This document shows, one piece after another, positions 16,605-24,828 of a stretch of DNA of 64,000 nucleotides (position 1 is the stretch's first letter; the number at the start of each line of letters is the position of its first letter). Below the pieces are notes generated by a model. It was not told the origin of the DNA, ran no database searches, and worked only from the letters and a program-made list of their open reading frames with translations. The translations under genes and the position numbers were made by a program. The DNA comes from an uncultured Flavobacteriaceae bacterium (GTDB lineage: Bacteria; Bacteroidota; Bacteroidia; Flavobacteriales; Flavobacteriaceae). The stretch spans positions 1 to 64,000 of the forward strand of contig CALIJE010000042.1 in NCBI GenBank assembly GCA_938017825.1, written 5' to 3'.

Positions 16605-18416
16605 TTAGTCAAAGGTATACCCATTGTCTGCAGCAACTTTGTCGGCAATTTGTGTGCGCAAAGCCACTACATTAGGGTTATTGGTATATTTTGTGAAGCG
16701 TTTGAGGCCCATGAGCATCATGCGCTGTTCATCTCCTTCGGCAAAGGAAACAATAGCCTCCTTACCATTTTTTAGGATAATGTCTACGGCATTGTACAAA
16801 TTCAAACGTGCCATTGCAATTTGTGTGGCCTGCGATTCTTCACCAAAACGCTTGGCGTTCTTTTCAGTTCTTAGAATGGTACTTTCCGCCATATATATTT
16901 CAATCAAAATATTGGAAGCAGCCATCATCAATTGTTGGTGTTTTTCCAATTCTTGCCCGAATTTTTGAACTGCAGAACCGGCGACCATGAGGAATACTTT
17001 CTTCAAACGCGCCACCAAGTCTTTTTCCTCGGCGAACAATTCGGAGAAGTCGGGGGCATCCATAGAAGGAATTCCCATTAATTCTTCTCCAACCGCGGTA
17101 GCAGGCCCTAATAGATCAACATGACCTTTCATTGCTTTCTTCACTAACATTCCTACGGCCAACATTCGGTTAATTTCATTGGTGCCCTCATAAATACGGC
17201 CTATACGCGAATCTCTCCATGCAGATTCCATGGGTGCCTCGGCACTATAGCCCATACCGCCATATATTTGGAGGCCTTCATCGGTAGTAAATTGCACATG
17301 CTCTGAAACGGCAACTTTTAGGATAGAACATTCAATGGCATACTCCTCAACGCCTTTTAATTCTGCTTCCTGATGCGAATTGCCTTCCGCAGTCCTAATC
17401 GAAATTCTATCTTCAATATTTTTGGCTGCCCGGTAGCTTCCAGATTCACCGACATAAATATTGGTGGTCATTTCTGCAATTTTCGCCTTTATTGCGCCGA
17501 AATTTACAATTGGGGTTTTAAATTGAATTCGCTCGTTGGCATAGTTTACCGCCTCTTTTAGAACTCTTCGCTGTGCGTCTAAACAGGCTGCTGCTAATTT
17601 AATCCGTCCTACGTTCAGCGCGTTCATGGCTATTTTGAAACCATTGCCTCTTTCCGATAACATATTTTCAACAGGAACTTTTGTTTCATTAAAGAAGACC
17701 TGACGTGTAGAGGAGGAGTGTATACCTAATTTCTTCTCTTCATCGCCCATTGTAATCCCATTTTCTGGATTGTTCTCGACGATAAAACCAGTAATGTTTT
17801 TGTCATCTTCGATGCGGGCGAAAACGATTAGTAAATTACAGAAACCTGCATTCGAAATCCACATTTTTTGTCCTGTAATACTGTAGTATTTACCATCTTC
17901 GGATAAAACGGCCTTGGTCTTTCCGGAGTTGGCATCAGAACCGGCTCCAGGTTCTGTTAAACAATAGGAGCCCAACCACTCCCCAGAGGCGAGCTTAGGA
18001 ACATATTTTTTCTTTTGCTCTTCATTACCGTATAGGGTGATTGGCATCGTACCGATTCCGGTGTGTGCACCAAATGAAGTGCTGAAAGAACCTGTTGCAC
18101 CCGATATGTAATCACAGACCAGCATGGTTGAGACAAAGCCCATACCCATTCCGCCATATGCCTCAGGAACTGCAATACCCAAAAGGCCTAGTTCGCCGGC
18201 TTTGCGCATGGTTTCGGCCGTGAAGTCGTAATCTTTGTTCTCAAAACGCTCCCAGTGCGCCCAAATCTCGCGATCTACAAAATCTTTGGTGCTGTCGCGC
18301 ATCATTTTTTGCTCTTCGGACAGATCTTCTAATGTAAAAACATCCTCACACTTGGTTTCCTTTACCAAGAATTGCCCCCCTCGTAAAATCTCTTTGTTCA
18401 AAGTTTCGGTACTCAT
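16605..18416 (-). CDS. Acyl-CoA dehydrogenase
   Basis: A 603-residue flavoenzyme of the acyl-CoA dehydrogenase family, catalysing the first oxidation of fatty-acid beta-oxidation (acyl-CoA to trans-2-enoyl-CoA). The length is that of very-long-chain-type enzymes, with an extra C-terminal helical domain after about residue 440. Motifs: YCLTEPGAGSDANSGKT and KMWISNAGFCNL (FAD contact), and YEGTNEINRMLAVGML near residue 405, where the Glu of YEGTNE is the expected catalytic base. It is the last gene of the four-gene fad operon, 15 bases after the thiolase, and is followed by a strong terminator. Confidence 0.94.
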   Translation of the reverse strand: MSTETLNKEILRGGQFLVKETKCEDVFTLEDLSEEQKMMRDSTKDFVDREIWAHWERFENKDYDFTAETMRKAGELGLLGIAVPEAYGGMGMGFVSTMLVCDYISGATGSFSTSFGAHTGIGTMPITLYGNEEQKKKYVPKLASGEWLGSYCLTEPGAGSDANSGKTKAVLSEDGKYYSITGQKMWISNAGFCNLLIVFARIEDDKNITGFIVENNPENGITMGDEEKKLGIHSSSTRQVFFNETKVPVENMLSERGNGFKIAMNALNVGRIKLAAACLDAQRRVLKEAVNYANERIQFKTPIVNFGAIKAKIAEMTTNIYVGESGSYRAAKNIEDRISIRTAEGNSHQEAELKGVEEYAIECSILKVAVSEHVQFTTDEGLQIYGGMGYSAEAPMESAWRDSRIGRIYEGTNEINRMLAVGMLVKKAMKGHVDLLGPATAVGEELMGIPSMDAPDFSELFAEEKDLVARLKKVFLMVAGSAVQKFGQELEKHQQLMMAASNILIEIYMAESTILRTEKNAKRFGEESQATQIAMARLNLYNAVDIILKNGKEAIVSFAEGDEQRMMLMGLKRFTKYTNNPNVVALRTQIADKVAADNGYTFD

Positions 18417-18431
18417 AATATATTTCTTTTT

Positions 18432-19622
18432 CTAATTCAAAAATTCAAAAATTCCACAGGCTCCCTGACCGGTACCAACGCACATGGTTACGGCGCCATA
18501 TTTCCCTTTCATATCGCGCTTTCGCATTTCGTCGAACAATTGCACGGAAAGCTTGGCACCCGTACAACCTAAGGGATGCCCTAAGGCTATTGCCCCACCA
18601 TTTACGTTCACGATATCCGGATTTAATTTCAACTCGCGAATTACGGCCAGTGATTGGGATGCAAATGCCTCGTTCAATTCGATCAATTCTAAATCATCTT
18701 GTTTTAATCCTGCCTGTTTTAAGGCTTTGGGAACTGCCGCAACCGGACCTATACCCATAATTCTGGGAGGAACCCCTGCCGCTGCATAATTCACTAAGCG
18801 TGCAATCGGTTCAAGGTTTAGTTCCTTGACCATTTCTTCGCTCATGACCATAACGAAAGCTGCACCATCGCTCATTTGCGAGGAGTTACCGGCGGTAACA
18901 CTACCGCCTGCCGCAAATACTGCCCGTAGCTTGTTCAAGACTTCAATCGAAGTTCCTTTTCGTGGTCCTTCATCTTTTGTTACGGTATATTTTTTTACCG
19001 CCTTTTTTCCGTTGCCATCTAAATAGGTTTGCTCTACCTCAATAGGGGCAATTTGGCTCTGAAAGCGATCTTCCGCTTGTGCCTTTAAGGCCTTCATATG
19101 CGAGTTATACGCAAACTCATCTTGATCTTCTCGAGAAACATTGTACTCATTGGCAACTGCTTCTGCGGTATTGCCCATTCCCCAATAATAATCCTCATGA
19201 CCTGCATTAACCAGATCATAATTCAATTCGGTTTTGAAACCTGTCATAGGAACAGCACTCATGCTTTCGGCACCACCGGCGATAATGCAATCGGCCATAC
19301 CAGCCTGAATTTTTGCCGTGGCAATGCCGATGGTCTCTATGCCCGAGGAACAAAAACGGTTTACGGTTACGCCTGGTACATCAACGATATCTAGACCCAT
19401 TAAGGAAATTAAACGTGCCATATTGAGACCTTGAGATCCTTCTGGCATTGCATTTCCTACGATAACGTCATCGATTCTTTTCTTGTCAAAATCGGGCAGC
19501 TCCTTCATCATGTATTCGATGGTCTCGGCGGCCAATTCATCGGTTCGCTTAAAGCGAAAAACACCTTTTGGAGCTTTTCCCACAGCGGTTCTATATCCTT
19601 TAACTATATATGCAGTTCTCAT
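18432..19622 (-). CDS. fadA: Acetyl-CoA C-acyltransferase (3-ketoacyl-CoA thiolase)
   Basis: A 396-residue thiolase that cleaves 3-ketoacyl-CoA with CoA to acetyl-CoA and a shortened acyl-CoA, the last step of beta-oxidation. The catalytic set is complete: Cys91 in [12 protein letters not shown], His349 in [12 protein letters not shown] and Cys381 in [17 protein letters not shown]. The length fits degradative thiolases. It sits 5 bases downstream of the hydratase/dehydrogenase gene and 15 upstream of the acyl-CoA dehydrogenase, so the whole cycle is made from one transcript and the two trifunctional partners are made side by side. Confidence 0.95.
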   Translation of the reverse strand: MRTAYIVKGYRTAVGKAPKGVFRFKRTDELAAETIEYMMKELPDFDKKRIDDVIVGNAMPEGSQGLNMARLISLMGLDIVDVPGVTVNRFCSSGIETIGIATAKIQAGMADCIIAGGAESMSAVPMTGFKTELNYDLVNAGHEDYYWGMGNTAEAVANEYNVSREDQDEFAYNSHMKALKAQAEDRFQSQIAPIEVEQTYLDGNGKKAVKKYTVTKDEGPRKGTSIEVLNKLRAVFAAGGSVTAGNSSQMSDGAAFVMVMSEEMVKELNLEPIARLVNYAAAGVPPRIMGIGPVAAVPKALKQAGLKQDDLELIELNEAFASQSLAVIRELKLNPDIVNVNGGAIALGHPLGCTGAKLSVQLFDEMRKRDMKGKYGAVTMCVGTGQGACGIFEFLN

Positions 19623-19627
19623 AATTC

Positions 19628-22033
19628 TTAATTTCTTAATGGTTTACCGGTTTTAAGCATGTGCTGTATGCGCTCTAATGTTTTCTTTTCAGAACAAAGC
19701 GACAAGAAGGCTTCTCGTTCAATATCCAATAGGTACTGTTCGGATACTCTTGTTGGTTCCGATAAATCTCCACCAGCCATAACATAGGCCAGTTTATTGG
19801 CAATTTTCTTATCGTGCTCGCTGATATACCGACTCGCTTCCATTGAATCTGTGCCAACCAAGAACATGCCCAAGGCCTGTTTTCCCAACACTTTGATATC
19901 CTTGCGCATAGGAGGTTGTGTATATCCTGCTTCGGCCATCAATTTTGCATGTGCTTTCGCGGTAGCGATCTGCCTGTCTTTATTTACCACTACAATATCC
20001 TTTCCTTTTTGAAGCAGGCCTAGATCAAAAGCTTCATAGGCCGATGTAGAAACCTTGGCCATACCAATAGTCAGAAAGTACTCCTGCAGTACGTTCAACT
20101 CTACATCATTCTTTTTGAAAGTATCCTGTGCACGCAAGGCCATTTCTTTAGAACCACCTCCACCAGGTATTACCCCTACACCAAATTCTACCAGACCCAT
20201 ATAAGTTTCAGCCGCGGCGACCACTTTGTCTGCATGAAGCGAAATCTCGCAACCTCCGCCAAGCGCCATTCCATGCGGCGCAGCTACTGTGGGGATCGAC
20301 GAATATCGCATACGCATCATGGTATCCTGGAACATTTTGATGGCCATATTCAGCTCATCGTATTCCTGCTCAACGGCCATCATAAAAATCATGCCGATGT
20401 TTGCACCAACCGAGAAATTTGCTGCCTGGTTCCCTACTACTACACCTTGAAAATCTTTTTCGGCGATATCAAGGGCCTTGTTCAAACCTTGCAATACATC
20501 GCCGCCAATGGTATTCATTTTGGACTGGAATTCTACATTTAATATACCATCGCCCAAATCCTCAACAACCACTCCAGGGTTCTTGAATACTTCCTTGGAT
20601 TTTCTGATATTATCTAGAATGATAAACGAATCCTGTCCAGGAATTTTTTCTACCGCTTTCTTAGGAATATCATAGAAATACGTGGCACCATCCTTAATGT
20701 CGTAAAACGATTTTTGTCCTGAAGCCAACATTTCGGTAACCCATGGCGCAGCCACGGCACCTTCGGCTTGTATAATTTCCAAGCCTTTTTCCACACCAAT
20801 CGCATCCCAGATCTGAAAGGGTCCATGCTCCCAACCAAAACCTGCCTTCATGGCATCATCGATCTTATAGATATCATCCGATATTTCTGGAATACGGTGC
20901 GAGACATATGCGAAAAGGGAAGCAAAACTCTTTCGATAGAATTCTCCTGCTTTGTCTTTCCCATCAACCAGCACTGGAAAGCGGTCAACGACTTTATCGA
21001 TTGTCTTGGTTAGTTCCAAGGTTGCAAACTTGGCACTTTTTTTAGACCGATAGTCCATCGTATCCAAATCCAAGGTTAAAATTTCTTTCTTGCCTTCAGC
21101 GTTTTTTGATTTTTTATAGAATCCCTGTCCCGTTTTACTACCCAACCATTTGTTGTCCATCATGGTTTGTATGAAATCGGGCAACATAAACAGCTCATGA
21201 CGTTCATCGTCTTTGCAGTTTTCATGAATACCATTGGCCACATGAACCAAGGTATCTAAGCCAACCACATCGACAGTTCTAAAGGTGGCACTTTTAGGAC
21301 GCCCTATTACCGGACCCGATAATTTGTCAACTTCCTCAACGGTCATGCCCATATCTTTTACCATATGAAATAGGCTTTGAATACTGAAAATACCGATTCG
21401 GTTCCCAATAAAGGCCGGGGTATCTTTGGCAACAACCGATGTTTTTCCAAGAAACTGCTCGCCGTAACCGTTCAAGAACTCCAACACTTCAGGTGCAGTT
21501 TTTGGACCCGGAATTATCTCGAACAATTTTAAATAGCGTGCCGGGTTAAAGAAATGTGTGCCACAGAAATGTTTCTGAAAATCATCACTTCGACCTTCGC
21601 TCATAAACTTAATGGGTATCCCTGAAGTATTCGAAGTAATCAAGGTGCCCGGGGTTCGATGTTTCTCTAGGTTTTCGAAAACCGACTTTTTGATATCCAA
21701 TCGCTCAACGACGACTTCTATAATCCAGTCCGCTTCGGAAACTTTGGCAATATCATCCTCTAAATTTCCTGTGGTAATTCTACTTGCAAAACGTTGATTG
21801 TAAATAGGGGAGGGTTTAGATTTAAGTGCCGCTGTCAGGGATTCGTTGACAAGTCGGTTACGCACAACTTTGTCTTCTAGGCTTAGGCCCTTTGCCTTCT
21901 CTTTATCGTTTAGTGCTCTAGGAACAATATCCAGAAGCAAAACTTCGACTCCGATATTCGCGAAGTGGCAAGCGATGCCGCTTCCCATGATACCAGAACC
22001 AATTACCGCTACTTTTTTAATATGCTTGTTCAT
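19628..22033 (-). CDS. 3-hydroxyacyl-CoA dehydrogenase / enoyl-CoA hydratase (FadN-type)
   Basis: An 801-residue bifunctional beta-oxidation enzyme. The NAD-dependent 3-hydroxyacyl-CoA dehydrogenase part comes first (Rossmann motif GSGIMGSGIA at residues 11-20; GTHFFNPARYLKLFEIIPG about 158-176), and the enoyl-CoA hydratase (crotonase) part follows (ALGGGCEISLHADKV and LVEFGVGVIPGGGG near residues 590-635, with the two Glu residues expected for hydratases). This order is the reverse of E. coli FadB and matches the FadN type of Gram-positive and Bacteroidota genomes. It follows the MarR gene by 14 bases and precedes the thiolase by 5. Confidence 0.93.
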   Translation of the reverse strand: MNKHIKKVAVIGSGIMGSGIACHFANIGVEVLLLDIVPRALNDKEKAKGLSLEDKVVRNRLVNESLTAALKSKPSPIYNQRFASRITTGNLEDDIAKVSEADWIIEVVVERLDIKKSVFENLEKHRTPGTLITSNTSGIPIKFMSEGRSDDFQKHFCGTHFFNPARYLKLFEIIPGPKTAPEVLEFLNGYGEQFLGKTSVVAKDTPAFIGNRIGIFSIQSLFHMVKDMGMTVEEVDKLSGPVIGRPKSATFRTVDVVGLDTLVHVANGIHENCKDDERHELFMLPDFIQTMMDNKWLGSKTGQGFYKKSKNAEGKKEILTLDLDTMDYRSKKSAKFATLELTKTIDKVVDRFPVLVDGKDKAGEFYRKSFASLFAYVSHRIPEISDDIYKIDDAMKAGFGWEHGPFQIWDAIGVEKGLEIIQAEGAVAAPWVTEMLASGQKSFYDIKDGATYFYDIPKKAVEKIPGQDSFIILDNIRKSKEVFKNPGVVVEDLGDGILNVEFQSKMNTIGGDVLQGLNKALDIAEKDFQGVVVGNQAANFSVGANIGMIFMMAVEQEYDELNMAIKMFQDTMMRMRYSSIPTVAAPHGMALGGGCEISLHADKVVAAAETYMGLVEFGVGVIPGGGGSKEMALRAQDTFKKNDVELNVLQEYFLTIGMAKVSTSAYEAFDLGLLQKGKDIVVVNKDRQIATAKAHAKLMAEAGYTQPPMRKDIKVLGKQALGMFLVGTDSMEASRYISEHDKKIANKLAYVMAGGDLSEPTRVSEQYLLDIEREAFLSLCSEKKTLERIQHMLKTGKPLRN

Positions 22034-22047
22034 GAATGGGATTACAA

Positions 22048-22497
22048 TTAATTAGTTGTTGCTTTACAATATATTTTCTTTTCTGAAATAAGGTTGTTGA
22101 TCGTACCCATTACTTCAAAAAAGTGATTTAGTTTTTCCTCTGAAACATTTTCCTTGATTACATCATTGAATCGGAGTACAACGTCTTTGGAATAGTTTCT
22201 TTTTTCAAGACCGAAATCGGTTAGATGGATCAAAACACCACGACCATCTTTAGGATTTGGTTTTCGTTTAATCAGACCTTTTTCCTCCATGCTTTTTAAG
22301 ATGCGCGAAAGACTAGTGGCCTCCATTCCCATTTTAGGCCCAAGGGCGGTGGAGGGTGTTCCTGTTTTTGGGTCTATACTTAATAAGGTAAACCCAACGG
22401 CCATAGTTGAATCGAATTCCTTGGCTTGCTCGTTATACATTCTGGCAACGGCTTGCCAAGTAGACCTAAGGATGTAATCGATGGTGATGTCTTTCAT
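22048..22497 (-). CDS. MarR family regulator of the fad operon
   Basis: A 149-residue winged-helix regulator of the MarR family. The DNA-binding part is typical: a helix-turn-helix with PSTALGPKMGMEATSLSRILKSMEEKGLIKR followed, in separate stretches, by the wing NPKDGRGVLIHLTD. An ORF start at 22518 exists, but the ATG at 22497 (MKDITID) is preferred because a -7 element lies at 22516-22523, upstream of it. It is the first gene of the operon with the FadN-type enzyme, thiolase and acyl-CoA dehydrogenase. MarR proteins bind palindromes as dimers, and a perfect 28-bp palindrome lies 30 bases upstream, so it probably represses its own operon and is released by a fatty acid or acyl-CoA; the ligand is inferred. 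Confidence 0.9.
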   Translation of the reverse strand: MKDITIDYILRSTWQAVARMYNEQAKEFDSTMAVGFTLLSIDPKTGTPSTALGPKMGMEATSLSRILKSMEEKGLIKRKPNPKDGRGVLIHLTDFGLEKRNYSKDVVLRFNDVIKENVSEEKLNHFFEVMGTINNLISEKKIYCKATTN

Positions 22498-22515
22498 ACA
22501 AAATATTGTGGGACT

Positions 22516-22523
22516 CAAAGATA
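22516..22523 (-). promoter_or_regulatory. -7 element of the marR-fad operon
   Basis: On the minus strand this reads TATCTTTG, a full match to TAnnTTTG, 18 bases upstream of the ATG at 22497. The region where a -33 box would fall lies inside the palindrome at 22527-22554; no free TTTG box is visible. Confidence 0.65.
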
Positions 22524-22526
22524 CGC

Positions 22527-22554
22527 AAATTTATTATGCATGCATAATAAATTT
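22527..22554. promoter_or_regulatory. 28-bp perfect palindrome, predicted MarR operator
   Basis: The half-site is AAATTTATTATGCA followed directly by its exact reverse complement, with no mismatch and no spacer. It begins 3 bases upstream of the -7 element of the marR-fad operon and covers the -33 region. MarR dimers bind sites of this size (about 16-28 bp), so it is very likely the operator by which the regulator blocks RNA polymerase. The core TTATGCATGCATAA is the part most likely to be contacted. Confidence 0.75.
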
Positions 22555-22655
22555 TATCAAAATAAGGTAAGCCCCAAATTTTGTCGATGAAAGAATGTCT
22601 ATTGGAATTTAAGAAGCGTAACCTTCAAAAGTTGTTCGTCATGATTAGATCTGCG

Positions 22656-22781
22656 CTAAGTTTTAGGCTTCTTTTTTCCTGATTGGCGTGTTTTGAGCAG
22701 AAACGTAAAAAACTTGAGCACCCCCCATATTAGCCCAATCATTATGGCCAAACATATTACGAATATCAATGTTGTTTTCAT
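22656..22781 (-). CDS. 41-residue single-pass membrane protein
   Basis: A short ORF on the minus strand (ATG 22779-22781, TAG 22656-22658) encoding 41 residues: MKTT, then one hydrophobic segment (LIFVICLAIMIGLIWGVLKF), then FTFLLKTRQ and a basic tail SGKKKPKT. This is the layout of a small inner-membrane protein with the positive end in the cytosol. It begins 20 bases after the acyl-CoA synthetase stop on the same strand, so it could be co-transcribed with it. I do not recognise a family. The absence of an obvious ribosome site is normal for this phylum, where such sites are weak. Confidence 0.5.
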   Translation of the reverse strand: MKTTLIFVICLAIMIGLIWGVLKFFTFLLKTRQSGKKKPKT

Positions 22782-22801
22782 TGCTCAAGATGTACTATTG
22801 C

Positions 22802-24574
22802 CTAATGCCCATAAATGTCATTGTACAAGTTCATATACTTCTCTTTGATGATCTTTCGCCTCAATTTCATTGTGGGTGTTAGGTGACCTTCGTTGATGCT
22901 CCAGATATCTGGAGTGAGTCGAAATTGCTTTACTTTTTCCCACTTAGCGAAAGCTTCGTTGGCCAAATCGACCTCTTCCTGATACTTGGCCAATACTTTT
23001 TCATTGAGGACGATGTCTGAATTTTCACTAATGGTGATTCCGTTTTCCTTGGCCCATTCGAATAAGAATGGAAAGTCTGGCTGAATTATGGCAGCGGGCA
23101 TTTTTTCTCCTTCTCCAACCACCATTAATTGCTCAATAAAGCGGGATTGTTTAAATCTGTTCTCCAATAACTGAGGGGCAACATATTTACCTCCAGATGT
23201 TTTGAACATCTCCTTCTTACGGTCGGTGATTTTTAAGAAACCATCGGCATCTATTTCACCAATATCCCCCGTATGAAAATAGCCATCCTTCATCACTTCA
23301 GCAGTTTTCTCAGGGTCTTTGTAATAGCCTTGCATAACATTGGGGCCCTTTACGCAAATCTCACCATCATCTGCAATCTTAACCTCTACATCCTTGATCA
23401 ATTTACCGACCGTTCCAATTCTAAAACCATTATTTCTCATATCGTTCACAGAAACAACAGGTGAAGTTTCGGTGAGTCCGTAACCTTCCATTACTCCAAG
23501 TCCGGCCGCATTGAATACACGGGCCAGGCGAGGCTGCAAAGCCGCACTTCCTGAAGAAATTACCTGTAAGTGCCCGCCCAAGGCTTCCGACCATTTACTG
23601 AATATCAGTTTGCGGGCGACACCCAATTTCTTTTGATACCACCAGCCATTCTGACCATAAGGTTTATATTTTAGTCCCAAATCAACCGCCCAAAAGAATA
23701 ATTTCTTTTTGAGTCCTGTTAAGGCACTGCCCTTCGCCAAAATGCCATCATATACTTTTTCCAACAAACGAGGAACGGCGGTCATAACATGCGGTTTTGC
23801 TTCCTTTAGGTTATCGGAAATCTTTTCCATTGACTCCGCATAATAGATACTGACCCCATTGTACATATATAGGTAAACCATCATGCGCTCGTATACGTGG
23901 CAGACCGGCAAAAAGCTCAGACAGCGCGCATTGCCCTTTTCGATGGGCAAACGCTCTGAACTTGCCATTGCGTTACAAACAACGTTTTTATGGGACAACA
24001 TTACCCCTTTAGGCCTACCAGTGGTTCCCGAGGTGTAAATCAACGTAGCCAAGTCATCGGGATGTACCGCGTTTTTTCTATCCTCAACAACATCTTGATT
24101 GGAGTTGTCGGCACCGAGTTCCAAAACTTCGTTCCAATTTTTGCAGTTATCCAATTGATCAAACGAATACACCTCTTTTAAACTGGGTACCTGGTCTTGA
24201 ACGGACTTAACCTTTGCATATACCTCCGAACAGGAAACAAAACAGTAAGTAGATCCGGAATGATTGAGCACATAGGCATAATCTTCCTCTGAAATTGTTG
24301 GATAAATAGGCACGTTTTGGGCTCCTAGTTGCAGAATTCCTGTATCCATCACATTCCATTCTGAACGATTTGTCATGGATATCAGCGCGATTTTATCATC
24401 TTTTTGAACCCCCAGTCTTAGTAGACCGCGGCTAATCGCATTGGCCTTGTCTACATATTCTTGTGTAGACATGGGTACCCATTCACTATTTCTTTTATCC
24501 AAAAAGCAATTTGGCAGGTTATAGTTTTTCAATTGAAAATCGGGGAAGTCAAAAAGTCTGGTAATATTTTGCAT
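22802..24574 (-). CDS. Long-chain fatty acid-CoA ligase (AMP-forming)
   Basis: A 590-residue ATP-dependent acyl-CoA synthetase of the ANL superfamily, which activates free fatty acids to acyl-CoA through an acyl-AMP. Visible motifs: the ATP-binding P-loop-like LIYTSGTTGRPKGVMLSHKN (about 186-205), the MEGYGLTETSPVVS motif (about 358-371), YFHTGDIGEIDADGFLKITDRKKE (motif with the adenosine-binding Asp and hinge), and the C-terminal catalytic Lys region MKLRRKIIKEKY. The start ATG at 24574 gives a standard length. It lies upstream of the fad operon on the same strand but separated by about 300 bases, a small ORF and a separate promoter, so it supplies substrate for beta-oxidation but may be controlled apart from it. 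Confidence 0.94.
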   Translation of the reverse strand: MQNITRLFDFPDFQLKNYNLPNCFLDKRNSEWVPMSTQEYVDKANAISRGLLRLGVQKDDKIALISMTNRSEWNVMDTGILQLGAQNVPIYPTISEEDYAYVLNHSGSTYCFVSCSEVYAKVKSVQDQVPSLKEVYSFDQLDNCKNWNEVLELGADNSNQDVVEDRKNAVHPDDLATLIYTSGTTGRPKGVMLSHKNVVCNAMASSERLPIEKGNARCLSFLPVCHVYERMMVYLYMYNGVSIYYAESMEKISDNLKEAKPHVMTAVPRLLEKVYDGILAKGSALTGLKKKLFFWAVDLGLKYKPYGQNGWWYQKKLGVARKLIFSKWSEALGGHLQVISSGSAALQPRLARVFNAAGLGVMEGYGLTETSPVVSVNDMRNNGFRIGTVGKLIKDVEVKIADDGEICVKGPNVMQGYYKDPEKTAEVMKDGYFHTGDIGEIDADGFLKITDRKKEMFKTSGGKYVAPQLLENRFKQSRFIEQLMVVGEGEKMPAAIIQPDFPFLFEWAKENGITISENSDIVLNEKVLAKYQEEVDLANEAFAKWEKVKQFRLTPDIWSINEGHLTPTMKLRRKIIKEKYMNLYNDIYGH

Positions 24575-24704
24575 ACTAGGTTTCGATTATGTGATTGCAA
24601 AATAGGGAAAGGGAACGGGATATTAAAATCTTATCAAAAAAGTAAGTAGGGTGCATTTCATCGGATTAAACTCCAAATTTTGCTCTAAAAGTTAAAAAAA
24701 ATTG

Positions 24705-24743
24705 CCGTTCACCGTTCATCTACAATAAAGGTCAATTGAACGG
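24705..24743. repeat. CCGTTCA direct and inverted repeats
   Basis: CCGTTCA occurs twice in tandem (24705-24711, 24712-24718) and once inverted as TGAACGG (24737-24743). The group lies in the 254-base divergent gap between the acyl-CoA synthetase and the T9SS-secreted protein, a place where a regulator could act. No other feature is evident in this gap apart from the -7 element at 24796-24803. Confidence 0.35.
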
Positions 24744-24795
24744 GTTATAGTGCTAAGCTTGCCTAAAAGTAGGAAAAATCCTATGTATTATAGTT

Positions 24796-24803
24796 TAAGT
24801 TTG
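24796..24803 (+). promoter_or_regulatory. -7 element for the T9SS-secreted protein gene
   Basis: TAAGTTTG matches TAnnTTTG and ends 25 bases before the ATG at 24829. A TTTG-type -33 box is not seen at the usual spacing. Confidence 0.45.
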
Positions 24804-24828
24804 CGCTAAATATGTTAAACCCCAAATC

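Noticed and set aside
22594..22655. Possible tRNA or small RNA between the MarR operon and acyl-CoA synthetase region
   Set aside because: No cloverleaf or conserved T-loop sequence is visible; only the small ORF downstream was kept.
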